Assembly: GCF_010731655.1 (NCBI RefSeq)
Contig: NZ_AP022619.1
Location: 1-64,000 of the forward strand
Source: Mycobacterium paraseoulense
GTDB taxonomy: Bacteria; Actinomycetota; Actinomycetes; Mycobacteriales; Mycobacteriaceae
Reading direction: 5' to 3'
Length of the DNA: 64,000 bases
Part shown: piece by piece, positions 20,074-28,010 of the stretch
How the letters are laid out: every line of letters begins with the position of its first letter
Numbering within the stretch: the stretch's first letter is position 1
Position numbers and translations under genes: made by a program
The notes under the pieces: generated by a model
The model's input: only the letters and a program-made list of their open reading frames with translations
What the model was told of the DNA's origin: nothing
The model's database searches: none

Positions 20074-20133
20074 CCGAGATTGCCGTGGTGGTCGCCCCGA
20101 ACCGCGGATGCGCAGCCGTGGCGGCAATCTCGG
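20074..20133. repeat. Perfect 12-base inverted repeat with 36-base loop
   Basis: CCGAGATTGCCG at 20074-20085 and CGGCAATCTCGG at 20122-20133 are exact reverse complements. They lie just after the FadD remnant and 100 bases before the IclR gene. They could form a long hairpin acting as a terminator for the broken gene, or be a copy of a dispersed palindromic element. No T-run follows. Confidence 0.5.
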
Positions 20134-20232
20134 TGAGCGGGTACGGGGTGAGCGTCCCGTGGTGTCCTGCCCCAACTGGCGCGCCACCCTCGGCTCGGTG
20201 ACTGATGTGGCTTCTGCGACTACCGTGATCAC

Positions 20233-21036
20233 ATGCCGAAGAAGCGCGAGCGGGCCACGGTGCAGGACACCGCCGATTCGCTTGCGCCGCAGTATCCGAT
20301 CGAGTCGGTCGACAACGCCCTCAAGCTGCTGCTGTTGTTGGGTGAACAACCCGAGATCCGGTTGAGCGAGGCCACCCGCTACCTGGGCGTGGCGTCGTCC
20401 ACCGCGCATCGGTTGCTGGCGATGCTGGCCTACCGCGGCTTCGTGCGACAGGACCCGGTGTCGAAGGCCTACCTGCCCGGACCGTCGCTGACCGGTGTGG
20501 CGTTCGCGGTCTTCGCCCGCATCGACATCCAGCGTTCGGCCATGCCGATCATGCGCGGCCTCGCCGAGCGGCTGCGCGAAACCGTGCACGTGGGGATGCT
20601 CGACGGCGCGGGCGTCCGCTTCGTCGCCGCCGTGGAAGGCCCCGCCGCGGTGCGGGTGGCATCCCGGCTGGGCCGCGCCATGCCGGTGCATTGCACCTCG
20701 ACCGGCAAGGTCATGCTGGCGCAGCTGCCCGAGCCGGAGCTGCGTCAGCTGCTGCCGGACGAGCGGCTGGAACGCATCACGGCTTCCTCGATCGGCAGCC
20801 GGACGGAATTGGAGGCCGAACTCGCCGCCATCCGCGAGCGCGGGTACGCGATCAACCGCGAAGAGAGCGAGGAGGGCGTCGCCTCGGTTGCGGTGCCCAT
20901 ACCGACGCGGGCGCCGGGCCTGCGGCTCGCGCTGAACGCCGCCGCGCCGGTAAACCGGCTGGACACCTCCCGGTACGCCGCGGTGGTGGCGGCACTTCTC
21001 AAGGCGGCCAAGGAGATTGGCGATCAGCTGAGCTAA
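20233..21036 (+). CDS. IclR-family transcriptional regulator
   Basis: An intact 267-residue IclR protein. The winged helix is at about residues 25-80 (LSEATRYLGVASSTAHRLLAML), followed by the effector domain with MPVHCTSTGKVMLAQLPEPEL and GYAINREESEEGVASVAVPI. IclR proteins usually bind small aromatic or organic acids and control neighbouring catabolic genes. Here the upstream FadD is broken, so the regulator may have lost its local target. Its stop overlaps that of the convergent deacetylase by four bases. Confidence 0.9.
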   Translation: MPKKRERATVQDTADSLAPQYPIESVDNALKLLLLLGEQPEIRLSEATRYLGVASSTAHRLLAMLAYRGFVRQDPVSKAYLPGPSLTGVAFAVFARIDIQRSAMPIMRGLAERLRETVHVGMLDGAGVRFVAAVEGPAAVRVASRLGRAMPVHCTSTGKVMLAQLPEPELRQLLPDERLERITASSIGSRTELEAELAAIRERGYAINREESEEGVASVAVPIPTRAPGLRLALNAAAPVNRLDTSRYAAVVAALLKAAKEIGDQLS

Positions 21037-21846
21037 GGCGCCTTACCGGTGCTATGCCCGGCCTGCGGCCGCAGGAAAACGTCGTCGAGCGTCACGGTGC
21101 GCAGCCGGCGCGACCGAATGATGTCGATGAGCTGGGGGTAGACGTGCGTCACCGGTGGGTGGTTGAGGTGGCCGATGACGATGTTGTGCGGGATGAACGA
21201 CTGGTACGCCATCCTGACGATCTGGTCCTCGGAAACCGGCGCGGAGTCCCGCAAGTCGCCGGACCACAACGTGGTCACCTGGTAGCCCAGATCGGCGGCC
21301 ACCGCCGCGACCGCGGCGTTGTGATGGCCATACGGTGGCCGCAGGTAGGGGGCGGCGTCCACGCCGTACGTATTCCGCAGAAACGCGTGTGTGCGCGAGA
21401 TCTCCTCGGCCACTTGGCTCTTCGATAGCCTAGTCAAGTCGGGATGCGTCCAGGTGTGATTGCCCAGCTGTATCTGGCCGGCTTCGACCAGCGGTCGAAG
21501 CAACCCGGCATTGTCGGTCCACGAGTGATAGCCGCCGGTGACGAAATAGGTGAGCCGCACCCCGGAGTCCCTGGCGAACTGTGTGTAGAGCCGCACCACG
21601 TCGGTGTTGGCTCCGTCGTCGACCGTCCACGCCAAGAGATCGCCATTGCCCGGAAGTTTGTTCAGCACGCCGCCGTCGGGCAGTGCGACCCTCGATCGCG
21701 GGTCCGGGGTGACAACGGCAAGAAGGGCGTCCGGGAGGGGCGGATCCACGAACGTCGCCACGCGCCGCCGCATCGAGCCCGCCGGTGGCGGCAGCCACCG
21801 TCGCGGCCAGCGCGACAAGGAAACGGCGCCGGTCCAGTTCGGCCAC
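21033..21846 (-). CDS. Exported polysaccharide deacetylase (NodB/CE4), frameshifted
   Basis: CE4-type deacetylase. The catalytic Asp region is LLAWTVDDGANTD, the metal motif is LGNHTWTHPDL (His-x3-His), then APYLRPPYGHHN with the conserved Arg and GHLNHPPVTHVYPQLIDII. The GTG at 21846 begins VAELDRRRFLVALAATVAAA, a twin-arginine-type signal, so the enzyme should be exported and may trim cell-wall sugars, as recalled for Rv1096. The signal is in a different frame from the enzyme; one shift near 21770 joins them. Corrected length is about 270 residues. Confidence 0.8.
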
Positions 21847-22081
21847 GGGGGTACTCCTCGGTGGTCGGCGCATCCGGGCGCCGCAAAACTAGTTCGGGTC
21901 TGCTAGCTGGACAGACTAGGCGCGCAGCTATCGCGATCCGGGCAGGTCCGGCGAGTGTTCGCGCGCCGATATGAACTTGTGACCCAACCCCGGCCGGCCC
22001 GCTTGGCGACCGCGCGGGTGCCCGAGTCATTGAGTAGTCCTACGGATGCCGGGAGCGGCGCGCTGCCGCAGGCTGTTTCGC

Positions 22082-22399
22082 ATGACCGTTCCCAATGGCA
22101 TGTCCAAGACCACCGCCGCGTTTTTCGTTCAAGCCGCTGTCGCGTTCGCGATCAGCTTTGTGACCGCGCTGGGCGGTATCTACTTCCTTCCGCTGGACGC
22201 GTGGCAGCGATCCTTCCTCGGCATCAGTTTCCTGTTCCTGGTGTCGAGCGCGTTCAGCCTGGCCAAGGTGATTCGCGACCAACAGGAAGCGGCCACCGTG
22301 CGGGTGCGACTCGACGAGGCGCGCATCGAGAAACTGCTGGCCGACTACGACCCGCTCAATGCCGCCGCCGCGAAACTGAGTAGTTCCACTCAGGCCTGA
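22082..22399 (+). CDS. YiaAB-type small two-helix membrane protein
   Basis: A 105-residue protein with two membrane helices (about residues 12-32, FFVQAAVAFAISFVTALGG, and 40-62, SFLGISFLFLVSSAFSLAK) followed by a charged helical tail ending AKLSSSTQA. The spacing matches the YiaAB two-helix domain, whose function is unknown. It stands alone in an AT-poor region with about 235 bases upstream in which I see no clear element. Confidence 0.7.
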   Translation: MTVPNGMSKTTAAFFVQAAVAFAISFVTALGGIYFLPLDAWQRSFLGISFLFLVSSAFSLAKVIRDQQEAATVRVRLDEARIEKLLADYDPLNAAAAKLSSSTQA

Positions 22400-22524
22400 C
22401 GCGTAGATCTGCGCGGGTGCAGGCCCTGCGCGATCGGCGAAGCTTGTCCTGGCATCCCGCCGTACTTCCCGAAGGCATCGCCGCCAATCCCGTTCTTCAC
22501 CAATAGATCCCGAAAGGACATTCC

Positions 22525-23838
22525 ATGGCAGCTCTTGCGAGATTCCCCGACGTCGCGCAGGTGGCGGCGGCGACTCCGGCCGACCGTGATCGCGTCGTGG
22601 ACGTCATCCGCATCACGTCGCTGATCGGCGTGGTGCTCGGCCACACCGTGATGGCCATCAGCATCATCCGCGACCACGTCTTGATCTGGGATAACCTGCT
22701 GACCGCCTCGGTGGTGTTTCAGGCAGCCACCTGGATGCTGCAGATCATGCCGCTGTTCTTCTTCGCCGGCGCCGCGGCCTGCCTGTCGTCGTGGTCTGCC
22801 GGCACGAACTGGGGTGACTGGCTGATGAAACGCTGCACCAGACTGTTCCGGCCGGTGTTCTACTACCTGGCGTTTTGGGCGGTGGCGCTGACGGTGCTGT
22901 ATCGGGTTCTGCGGCAACACATCTACGAGCCGGTGGCCGGTGTCAGTACGCAGCTGCTGTGGTTCCTGGGGGCCTACGTGCTGGTGCTGGCCGCGATGCC
23001 GGTGCTATACCGCATCACCACCGCGGGGCGTCTCGCCGCGGGTGTGGCCGGCGTCTACGGCGCCATCGCGGCGATCGACGCCATTCGGCTGCACTGGCCG
23101 GCCATGATGCCCCTGGGCTACCTCAACCTGGTCGTCTGGCTCATCCCCGCCATGTTCGGCATCGCCTACCGCCGGCGGCTGCTCACCGGGCGCGCCGCAC
23201 TGGTCATCGCGGCCGTCGGGTTCGCCGTCGACGTCGCGCTGGTGCACTGGGGTCCGTACCAGATCAGCATGGTCGGCACCGGTGATCACCACCTGTCCAA
23301 CACCAGCCCACCCTCGCTGCTGTTGGCCGGGCACACAATCATCCTGAGCGCCTTGGCGATCGCCGCGGCGCCGGTGATCGCACGCTGGGCCCAGCGGCCA
23401 CGGGTGTGGTGGTGGACGGCTATCGGCAACTCTGGAGCCATGACCCTGTATTTGTGGCACATGCCCGTACTGCTGGGTGTGCATCTGGTCTTCGACTGCC
23501 TCGGCGCCCCGCGTTACCCCGGCGCACCGGATTTCCTCGTTATCAGCCTCGCGCAGCTGATCGTCGTAATCGGCGCCGTGGCGGTGCTTTTCGTCGCGCT
23601 GCGGCCGCTGGAGAACAATCCGCTGTCCGGCTGGGACGGCGCCCCGACCGTGACGGGGCGCGGGCGGGGAGCGGCCGTCGGTGCCCTGTTGTGCGTCGCG
23701 GGCGTGGCGATTCTCGCCGCCATCAGGTGGGGACTCAAGGACGACGGCCTGGTGTGCATGGCCGTGATGGTGGCCGCCTTGGTCGGTGCCCGTGTGGTGG
23801 CGGCACCGGCACAGCGCCTCACAGCGGCGCGCAGTTAG
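22525..23838 (+). CDS. Acyltransferase-3-family integral membrane protein
   Basis: A 437-residue protein with about ten membrane helices. It opens with DRVVDVIRITSLIGVVLGHTVMA, the family's N-terminal Arg and His motif, and later has GNSGAMTLYLWHMPVLLG. Members transfer acetyl or succinyl groups to sugars or other cell-surface molecules. AAAGGA stands at the right distance before the ATG at 22525. It is alone between a YiaAB gene and a convergent response regulator. Confidence 0.85.
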   Translation: MAALARFPDVAQVAAATPADRDRVVDVIRITSLIGVVLGHTVMAISIIRDHVLIWDNLLTASVVFQAATWMLQIMPLFFFAGAAACLSSWSAGTNWGDWLMKRCTRLFRPVFYYLAFWAVALTVLYRVLRQHIYEPVAGVSTQLLWFLGAYVLVLAAMPVLYRITTAGRLAAGVAGVYGAIAAIDAIRLHWPAMMPLGYLNLVVWLIPAMFGIAYRRRLLTGRAALVIAAVGFAVDVALVHWGPYQISMVGTGDHHLSNTSPPSLLLAGHTIILSALAIAAAPVIARWAQRPRVWWWTAIGNSGAMTLYLWHMPVLLGVHLVFDCLGAPRYPGAPDFLVISLAQLIVVIGAVAVLFVALRPLENNPLSGWDGAPTVTGRGRGAAVGALLCVAGVAILAAIRWGLKDDGLVCMAVMVAALVGARVVAAPAQRLTAARS

Positions 23839-23886
23839 AGCGGGGATTCCATGGCCCGCGGCGCAGTCAGGCGGCTGCTCCGCGGG

Positions 23887-24546
23887 TCATGGTTCGTCAT
23901 CGAGGCCGTGCTCGATGGCATAACGCGCCAACTCCACCCGGTTGGCGACCTGGAGTTTGCGAAAGGTTGCCTGCACGTGATTTTCGACGGTGCGGTGGCT
24001 CAGCGACAGCTTCTGGGCGATCTGCTTGGCGGACAAGCCCTTTGCCACGTGGCGCAAGACCTCTGTTTCGCGTTCGGTGAGGCGGGGCCGAGCGGGACCG
24101 TCGTCCTTGCTCTGCGCCATGCGCCGGTATTCACCCAAAACCAGCCCGGCCAGACTCGGGGTGAACACGGCGCGGCCTTCGGCGGTCGCCGTCACGGCCT
24201 GCGCCAGTTCCGATCTGGATGCGCTCTTGACCAGATAACCGATCGCGCCGGCCTTGACGGCTTCCAATACGTCGTCTCGCTCGTCGGAGGCCGAGAGCAC
24301 CAGCACCCGAGACGAGGGGGAGACCGCGAGCACTCCGGCGGTCGCCTGCGCCCCGTCACCGTCGGGCAGCTGCATATCCATCACCACCACGTCGGGCTTG
24401 ACCACGGCCGCCCGCCGGCGCGCGGCGGCAACGCCGTCGGCGGTGGCGACCACGGTGAACCCGTCGTCGGCGAGGTCGCGGGCGACCGCGTCACGCCAGA
24501 TGGGATGGTCGTCGACGACCATCACCGTCGTGGGGTCATCGGCCAT
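23887..24546 (-). CDS. NarL/FixJ-type response regulator
   Basis: A 219-residue two-component regulator. The receiver domain (residues 6-122) has the acidic pair in VVDDHP, the phospho-acceptor Asp57 in VVVMDMQLPDGDG and the conserved Lys in YLVKSAS. The LuxR-type helix-turn-helix is at about 152-210 (LTERETEVLRHVAKGLSAKQIA, then SHRTVENHVQATFRKL). It overlaps its kinase gene by 11 bases and is translated just after it. Confidence 0.92.
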   Translation of the reverse strand: MADDPTTVMVVDDHPIWRDAVARDLADDGFTVVATADGVAAARRRAAVVKPDVVVMDMQLPDGDGAQATAGVLAVSPSSRVLVLSASDERDDVLEAVKAGAIGYLVKSASRSELAQAVTATAEGRAVFTPSLAGLVLGEYRRMAQSKDDGPARPRLTERETEVLRHVAKGLSAKQIAQKLSLSHRTVENHVQATFRKLQVANRVELARYAIEHGLDDEP

Positions 24547-25696
24547 GGCGTGGCTTTCCGCGTGGCACGCACAACTCCCACTCGGCGCCTTCTCCGGGTT
24601 CGCTGCGCAGGTGGGCGCTGCCGCCCAGCGACGTCAGCCGCCCCACGATCGAATGGGAGATGCCCAGGCGCCGCTGGCCGGCCGCTTCCTCGAGCCTGCC
24701 GGCGGCGATTCCCACACCGTCGTCGCGGATGCTGACCACAACGGAATCGCCGAGGTCTTCGACCAGCACGAACGCGTGAGCACCGGGCCCGGCGTGCGCG
24801 CCCACGTTGTCCAGGGCGTTGCCCACCGCCGCGTCGAGCTCGGCGCCCACCCGGCGGCCCACGGGCACAGGTGTGGCGGGCAGGCTCAGCGACACGCGGT
24901 CGGATTCCCGGCGGCGCAACAGGGTGCGCAGGTCGATGGTGGCGCCGTCGGTGTCCTGGTCGGCGTCGGTGCTGGCCAGCCAGCGCCGCAGCGCGCGTTC
25001 CTGCTCGCTGGCCAGGTCGGCGAGTGCGGCTGTGGCGCCGCCGATTTCGCGGCCCCTCTTGGACACCAGCGCCAGCACCTGGATGGCTCCGTCATGGACT
25101 TGGCGGGACAGGCGTTCCCGTTCTTGGACCGCGGCCGCCAATCGGGCCGCTTGCTGGAGCTCATCGTGGGCGCGCCGCGCGGTTTGGGCGGCCATACCGA
25201 TCGCCATGCCGATCGCCAGCTCGATGATGACGGTGGCGTTATGCCCCAGGTTGAGGGCGAGATAGTTCTTGACCGCGAAATTGGCGGCCATCACCACCAG
25301 GCCCGTCAACATGCCGCCCGCGGGTCCGAACTGGATCGCCGCCGAGATCGTGGGATTGCTGGCCCATAGCGTTGTCGGCCAGGTCTGATTGTCGGCCGCC
25401 CACTGTGGGGTGGTGACGATGGTGTTCGACGACATGAGCAGCACGACGATCGCAATCTCGGCGAGCACCCATGCCGGTCTGCGACCGAACCCGCGCAGGT
25501 AAGCCACCGCGCACGCCGCGCTCCAGCCGATGAGTACCGCGAACAGCGCCCAGCCCAGCGCGGGCCGACGCAGATCCGGGTTGATGGCTATTTGGAACCC
25601 GGTGGCGTAGACGCAGCTCAGCAGCCGGAACACCTGCGCCGCACGCCATAACGGCGTGGTCGGGTCAAGGCTGTTTTTCGCCATCGTGGTCAGCAT
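24536..25696 (-). CDS. HisKA_3 sensor histidine kinase
   Basis: A 386-residue kinase with six or so N-terminal membrane helices and no obvious extracellular domain, so it probably senses the membrane or an internal cue. The HisKA_3 dimerisation helix holds the phospho-accepting His201 (RERLSRQVHDGAIQVLAL). The HATPase domain has ALDNVGAHAG (N box) and SIRDDGVGIAAGRL (G1). It resembles the MacS group of actinobacterial kinases. The partner is the overlapping NarL-type regulator. No promoter element was identified upstream. Confidence 0.88.
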   Translation of the reverse strand: MLTTMAKNSLDPTTPLWRAAQVFRLLSCVYATGFQIAINPDLRRPALGWALFAVLIGWSAACAVAYLRGFGRRPAWVLAEIAIVVLLMSSNTIVTTPQWAADNQTWPTTLWASNPTISAAIQFGPAGGMLTGLVVMAANFAVKNYLALNLGHNATVIIELAIGMAIGMAAQTARRAHDELQQAARLAAAVQERERLSRQVHDGAIQVLALVSKRGREIGGATAALADLASEQERALRRWLASTDADQDTDGATIDLRTLLRRRESDRVSLSLPATPVPVGRRVGAELDAAVGNALDNVGAHAGPGAHAFVLVEDLGDSVVVSIRDDGVGIAAGRLEEAAGQRRLGISHSIVGRLTSLGGSAHLRSEPGEGAEWELCVPRGKPRHGR

Positions 25697-25734
25697 AAAT
25701 GCGCTGCCTCACCGCGGTCGGGAAGATCGCATGC

Positions 25735-26457
25735 TTAGTCGGCCGGCAGCCGTGCCACTTCATGCCGCCAGGCGGCCTCGGCGGTGAACGACGGCCCCAG
25801 GTCGGGCAGGTCGTCCCAGTCGGCGTCGTCGATGTCCCGTAGGGCGCCGCCGGCGCCCTTCACCCGCAACGACATTCGGGCCAGGGCGTCGAGGCTGATC
25901 GCCTGCAGCACCGCCTGCTGCACGGTGGCGCCCGCGCTGGTGATCCCGTGCCCGCGGCAGATCACCACCGGCCGTCCGCGCATGGCCGCCACCATCTCCT
26001 TGCCCAGCGTCGGGGTGCGAATCAGCACGGCTCGTTCGTAGACGGGCACCCCGCCGCGCGCGAGCCACGCGCCGGGAATGTCGAAGGCGCCGTAGATCGG
26101 CCGGATCGCGATGCCGGCCAGGTCGGCGGCGACGACGGCGGGCGGGTGCAGGTGCGCGACGGCACGATGCCGCGGATTGGCCAGCATCGTCTCGACGTGG
26201 ATGGGCAGTTCGTTCGGCACGCGGTACCCGTCGAGTTCGCCGTCGGCGCCCGCGCGGCCGTCGAGGGTGACCAGCCGGATGTCGCCGGTGCGGGTGAACG
26301 CCACCCCGGCGTCGGTGTCGCTGCGGCAGCGAACGAGCAGGTGCTCGTCGTCGACCCGCAGACTCAGGTGGCCGAGGATGCCGTCCACCAGGCCGCGGGC
26401 CGCGGCCACCCGGCAGCCTTGCGCCACCAGCGCGCGTTGCTCGTCGAGGGAGGTCAT
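25735..26457 (-). CDS. Class II aldolase/adducin-family protein
   Basis: A 240-residue class II aldolase fold. Metal-ligand segments are RAVAHLHPPAVVAADL (His-x-His) and VICRGHGITSAGATVQQAV. Members cleave or decarboxylate hydroxy-acids and are frequent in aromatic-ring catabolic clusters. The ATG at 26457 overlaps the SDR stop (ATGA), so it is the last gene of the dioxygenase operon. It might process a ring-cleavage or side-chain product; the substrate is not deducible. Confidence 0.82.
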   Translation of the reverse strand: MTSLDEQRALVAQGCRVAAARGLVDGILGHLSLRVDDEHLLVRCRSDTDAGVAFTRTGDIRLVTLDGRAGADGELDGYRVPNELPIHVETMLANPRHRAVAHLHPPAVVAADLAGIAIRPIYGAFDIPGAWLARGGVPVYERAVLIRTPTLGKEMVAAMRGRPVVICRGHGITSAGATVQQAVLQAISLDALARMSLRVKGAGGALRDIDDADWDDLPDLGPSFTAEAAWRHEVARLPAD

Positions 26458-27248
26458 CGCGGTGCGCCCAGCCCGAATCCCCCGTCGGGACGGATGGTTT
26501 CGCCGGTGATGCCGCGGGCCCGGTCGGAGGCCAGGAACACGAAACTCCACGCGTGGTCTTCCCCGGTGAGCGCGACGTTCAGCGGCGTGCGCGCGGCCGC
26601 CTCCCGCGACCGGCCGGGAGTGTCGTCGAGGCGGACGGCGCCGAGCCCCAGGCTGGCAAGCCCGCGCAGGTCGGTGCCCAGCGTGCCGCCGGGCGCCACC
26701 CCGTTGACCCGGATCTGCGGCGCCAGCTCGTGGGCCAGGGCGGTCACCAGGCCGCGTACGGCGAATTTCGACGACACGTACAGCGCTCCACCACGTCCGG
26801 GATAGAACGACGACGCGGACTCGGTCAGGATGATGGAGGATCCCGTCCCGGCCCGCAGCCGGGTCAGCGCCGCCTTGACGGACTGCAGGTGACTCAGCAC
26901 GTTGGTGCGAAACATCTCGTCGAAAGCGCCAGGAAGGTCATCGGCGTCGATGTCGCCGATGCCCCGGTAGAAGTCGAAGATTCCGACGCAGTTGACCAGA
27001 GTGTCCAGCCCGCCGTGGGCATCGATCGCGGCGCCGACCGCTCGTTCATTGGCTTCTCGGGTGGTCGCGTCGCCCTCGACGACGGCAACGTCGGGCAACT
27101 GCCGGCGCAGGCTCTCGCATTTCTCCTGATCCCGTTCCAGCACAGCGAGTTTCGCACCTTCGCCGCGAAACACGTCCACCACGGCCCGGCCGATTCCCGA
27201 ACCGGCGCCGACGACCAGAGCACGCTTGCCCTCAAGCCAGCCGGTCAT
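26454..27248 (-). CDS. cis-Dihydrodiol dehydrogenase-like SDR
   Basis: A 264-residue SDR close in layout to BphB/HcaB-type cis-2,3-dihydrodiol dehydrogenases: VVGAGSGIGRAVVDVF (NAD site), LERDQEKCESLRRQL, NCVGIFDFYRG, SASSFYPGRGGALYVSSKFA (Ser, Tyr-x3-Lys) and VNGVAPGGTLGTDLRG. It would re-aromatise the cis-dihydrodiol made by the adjacent ring-hydroxylating dioxygenase, forming a catechol-type product. ATG at 27248 overlaps the 80-residue gene by 17 bases, and the stop overlaps the aldolase start. Confidence 0.85.
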   Translation of the reverse strand: MTGWLEGKRALVVGAGSGIGRAVVDVFRGEGAKLAVLERDQEKCESLRRQLPDVAVVEGDATTREANERAVGAAIDAHGGLDTLVNCVGIFDFYRGIGDIDADDLPGAFDEMFRTNVLSHLQSVKAALTRLRAGTGSSIILTESASSFYPGRGGALYVSSKFAVRGLVTALAHELAPQIRVNGVAPGGTLGTDLRGLASLGLGAVRLDDTPGRSREAAARTPLNVALTGEDHAWSFVFLASDRARGITGETIRPDGGFGLGAPR

Positions 27249-27474
27249 CGCCCTCCTCGGTTTCATCGGGTAGCAGCGGCGCGTGGGAATTGCCAACCAT
27301 GGTCGCCAGCGTGCGGGCGTTCTGCCGCGTCAGTGCCTCCAATTCCAGCGCGTCCAGGCTGATCGACCGCCCGGTTTTGGGTGCGCTGATCAGGAGCCTC
27401 GACCCGTTGCGCGTGTCCACCCGCCGCACCTCGACTTCGGCGAATTCGTTTGCCACCACGATTGGTTCGTTCAC
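27232..27474 (-). CDS. 80-residue protein of the dioxygenase operon
   Basis: A small acidic protein beginning VNEPIVVANEFAEVEVRRVDT, with a predicted strand-rich body (GSRLLISAPKTGRSISLDALELEAL) and an acidic tail. The GTG at 27474 overlaps the beta-subunit stop (GTGA) and its end overlaps the dehydrogenase, so it is firmly built into the operon. It has no Cys or His clusters, so it is not a ferredoxin. Databases sometimes label such proteins dihydrodiol dehydrogenase, probably by neighbourhood. It may help assemble or regulate the dioxygenase. Confidence 0.7.
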   Translation of the reverse strand: MNEPIVVANEFAEVEVRRVDTRNGSRLLISAPKTGRSISLDALELEALTRQNARTLATMVGNSHAPLLPDETEEGDDRLA

Positions 27475-28010
27475 AAGAACACCGCCAGATTTTGCATCCG
27501 CAACACGGACTCGTCGACAAAGATCGTGCGGCGAGCCAGCTTCCATCGATCGTCACACCAGCGCAGCAGGTCCTCGCGGCCGCAGGACAGCAGCGCGCTC
27601 TCGTTGACGTCCCCGCGGCTGCGGAAGAGCAGCTCGGCCGATTCAACCAACAGGTGCGCATCGTCGTCGCAGGCGAAAGTGCGCACGTTGGTGATGAAGT
27701 GGCGCAGCCGCGACGGCGGGTCCTCGGTCCATGCGTGCTCGGTGGCGAAGCGAGCGACCCGCTGGCTCAGCGAGTACTTGTCCTCGTCGAAGTGGGCCAT
27801 TCCCGGGCCCCTTGAGGACGACGCGTCGAACCCGGCACCGCGCGCGGTGGTGACCCGCACCGGCATGACGTAGCGGATGTCCTCGGTCAACGTGTCCAGC
27901 CACGCGTCGTAGTGCTGGGTGTCCAGCAGGTACGCCTCGTCGATCAGGAACCGGTGCGCTTGAAGATGGCGATCGTCGTTGAATGGCAGTGATGTCAGCG
28001 TTTTTCTCAT
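27471..28010 (-). CDS. Aromatic-ring-hydroxylating dioxygenase, beta subunit
   Basis: A 179-residue small subunit with the NTF2-like fold: FLIDEAYLLDTQHYDAWLDTLTEDI at the N terminus and RHFITNVRTF then REDLLRWCDDRWKLARRTIFVDESVL at the C terminus. It has no metal site and stabilises the alpha3-beta3 hexamer. The ATG at 28010 overlaps the alpha-subunit stop (ATGA). The closest functional analogues are the beta subunits of biphenyl, benzoate and 3-phenylpropionate dioxygenases. Confidence 0.9.
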   Translation of the reverse strand: MRKTLTSLPFNDDRHLQAHRFLIDEAYLLDTQHYDAWLDTLTEDIRYVMPVRVTTARGAGFDASSSRGPGMAHFDEDKYSLSQRVARFATEHAWTEDPPSRLRHFITNVRTFACDDDAHLLVESAELLFRSRGDVNESALLSCGREDLLRWCDDRWKLARRTIFVDESVLRMQNLAVFL

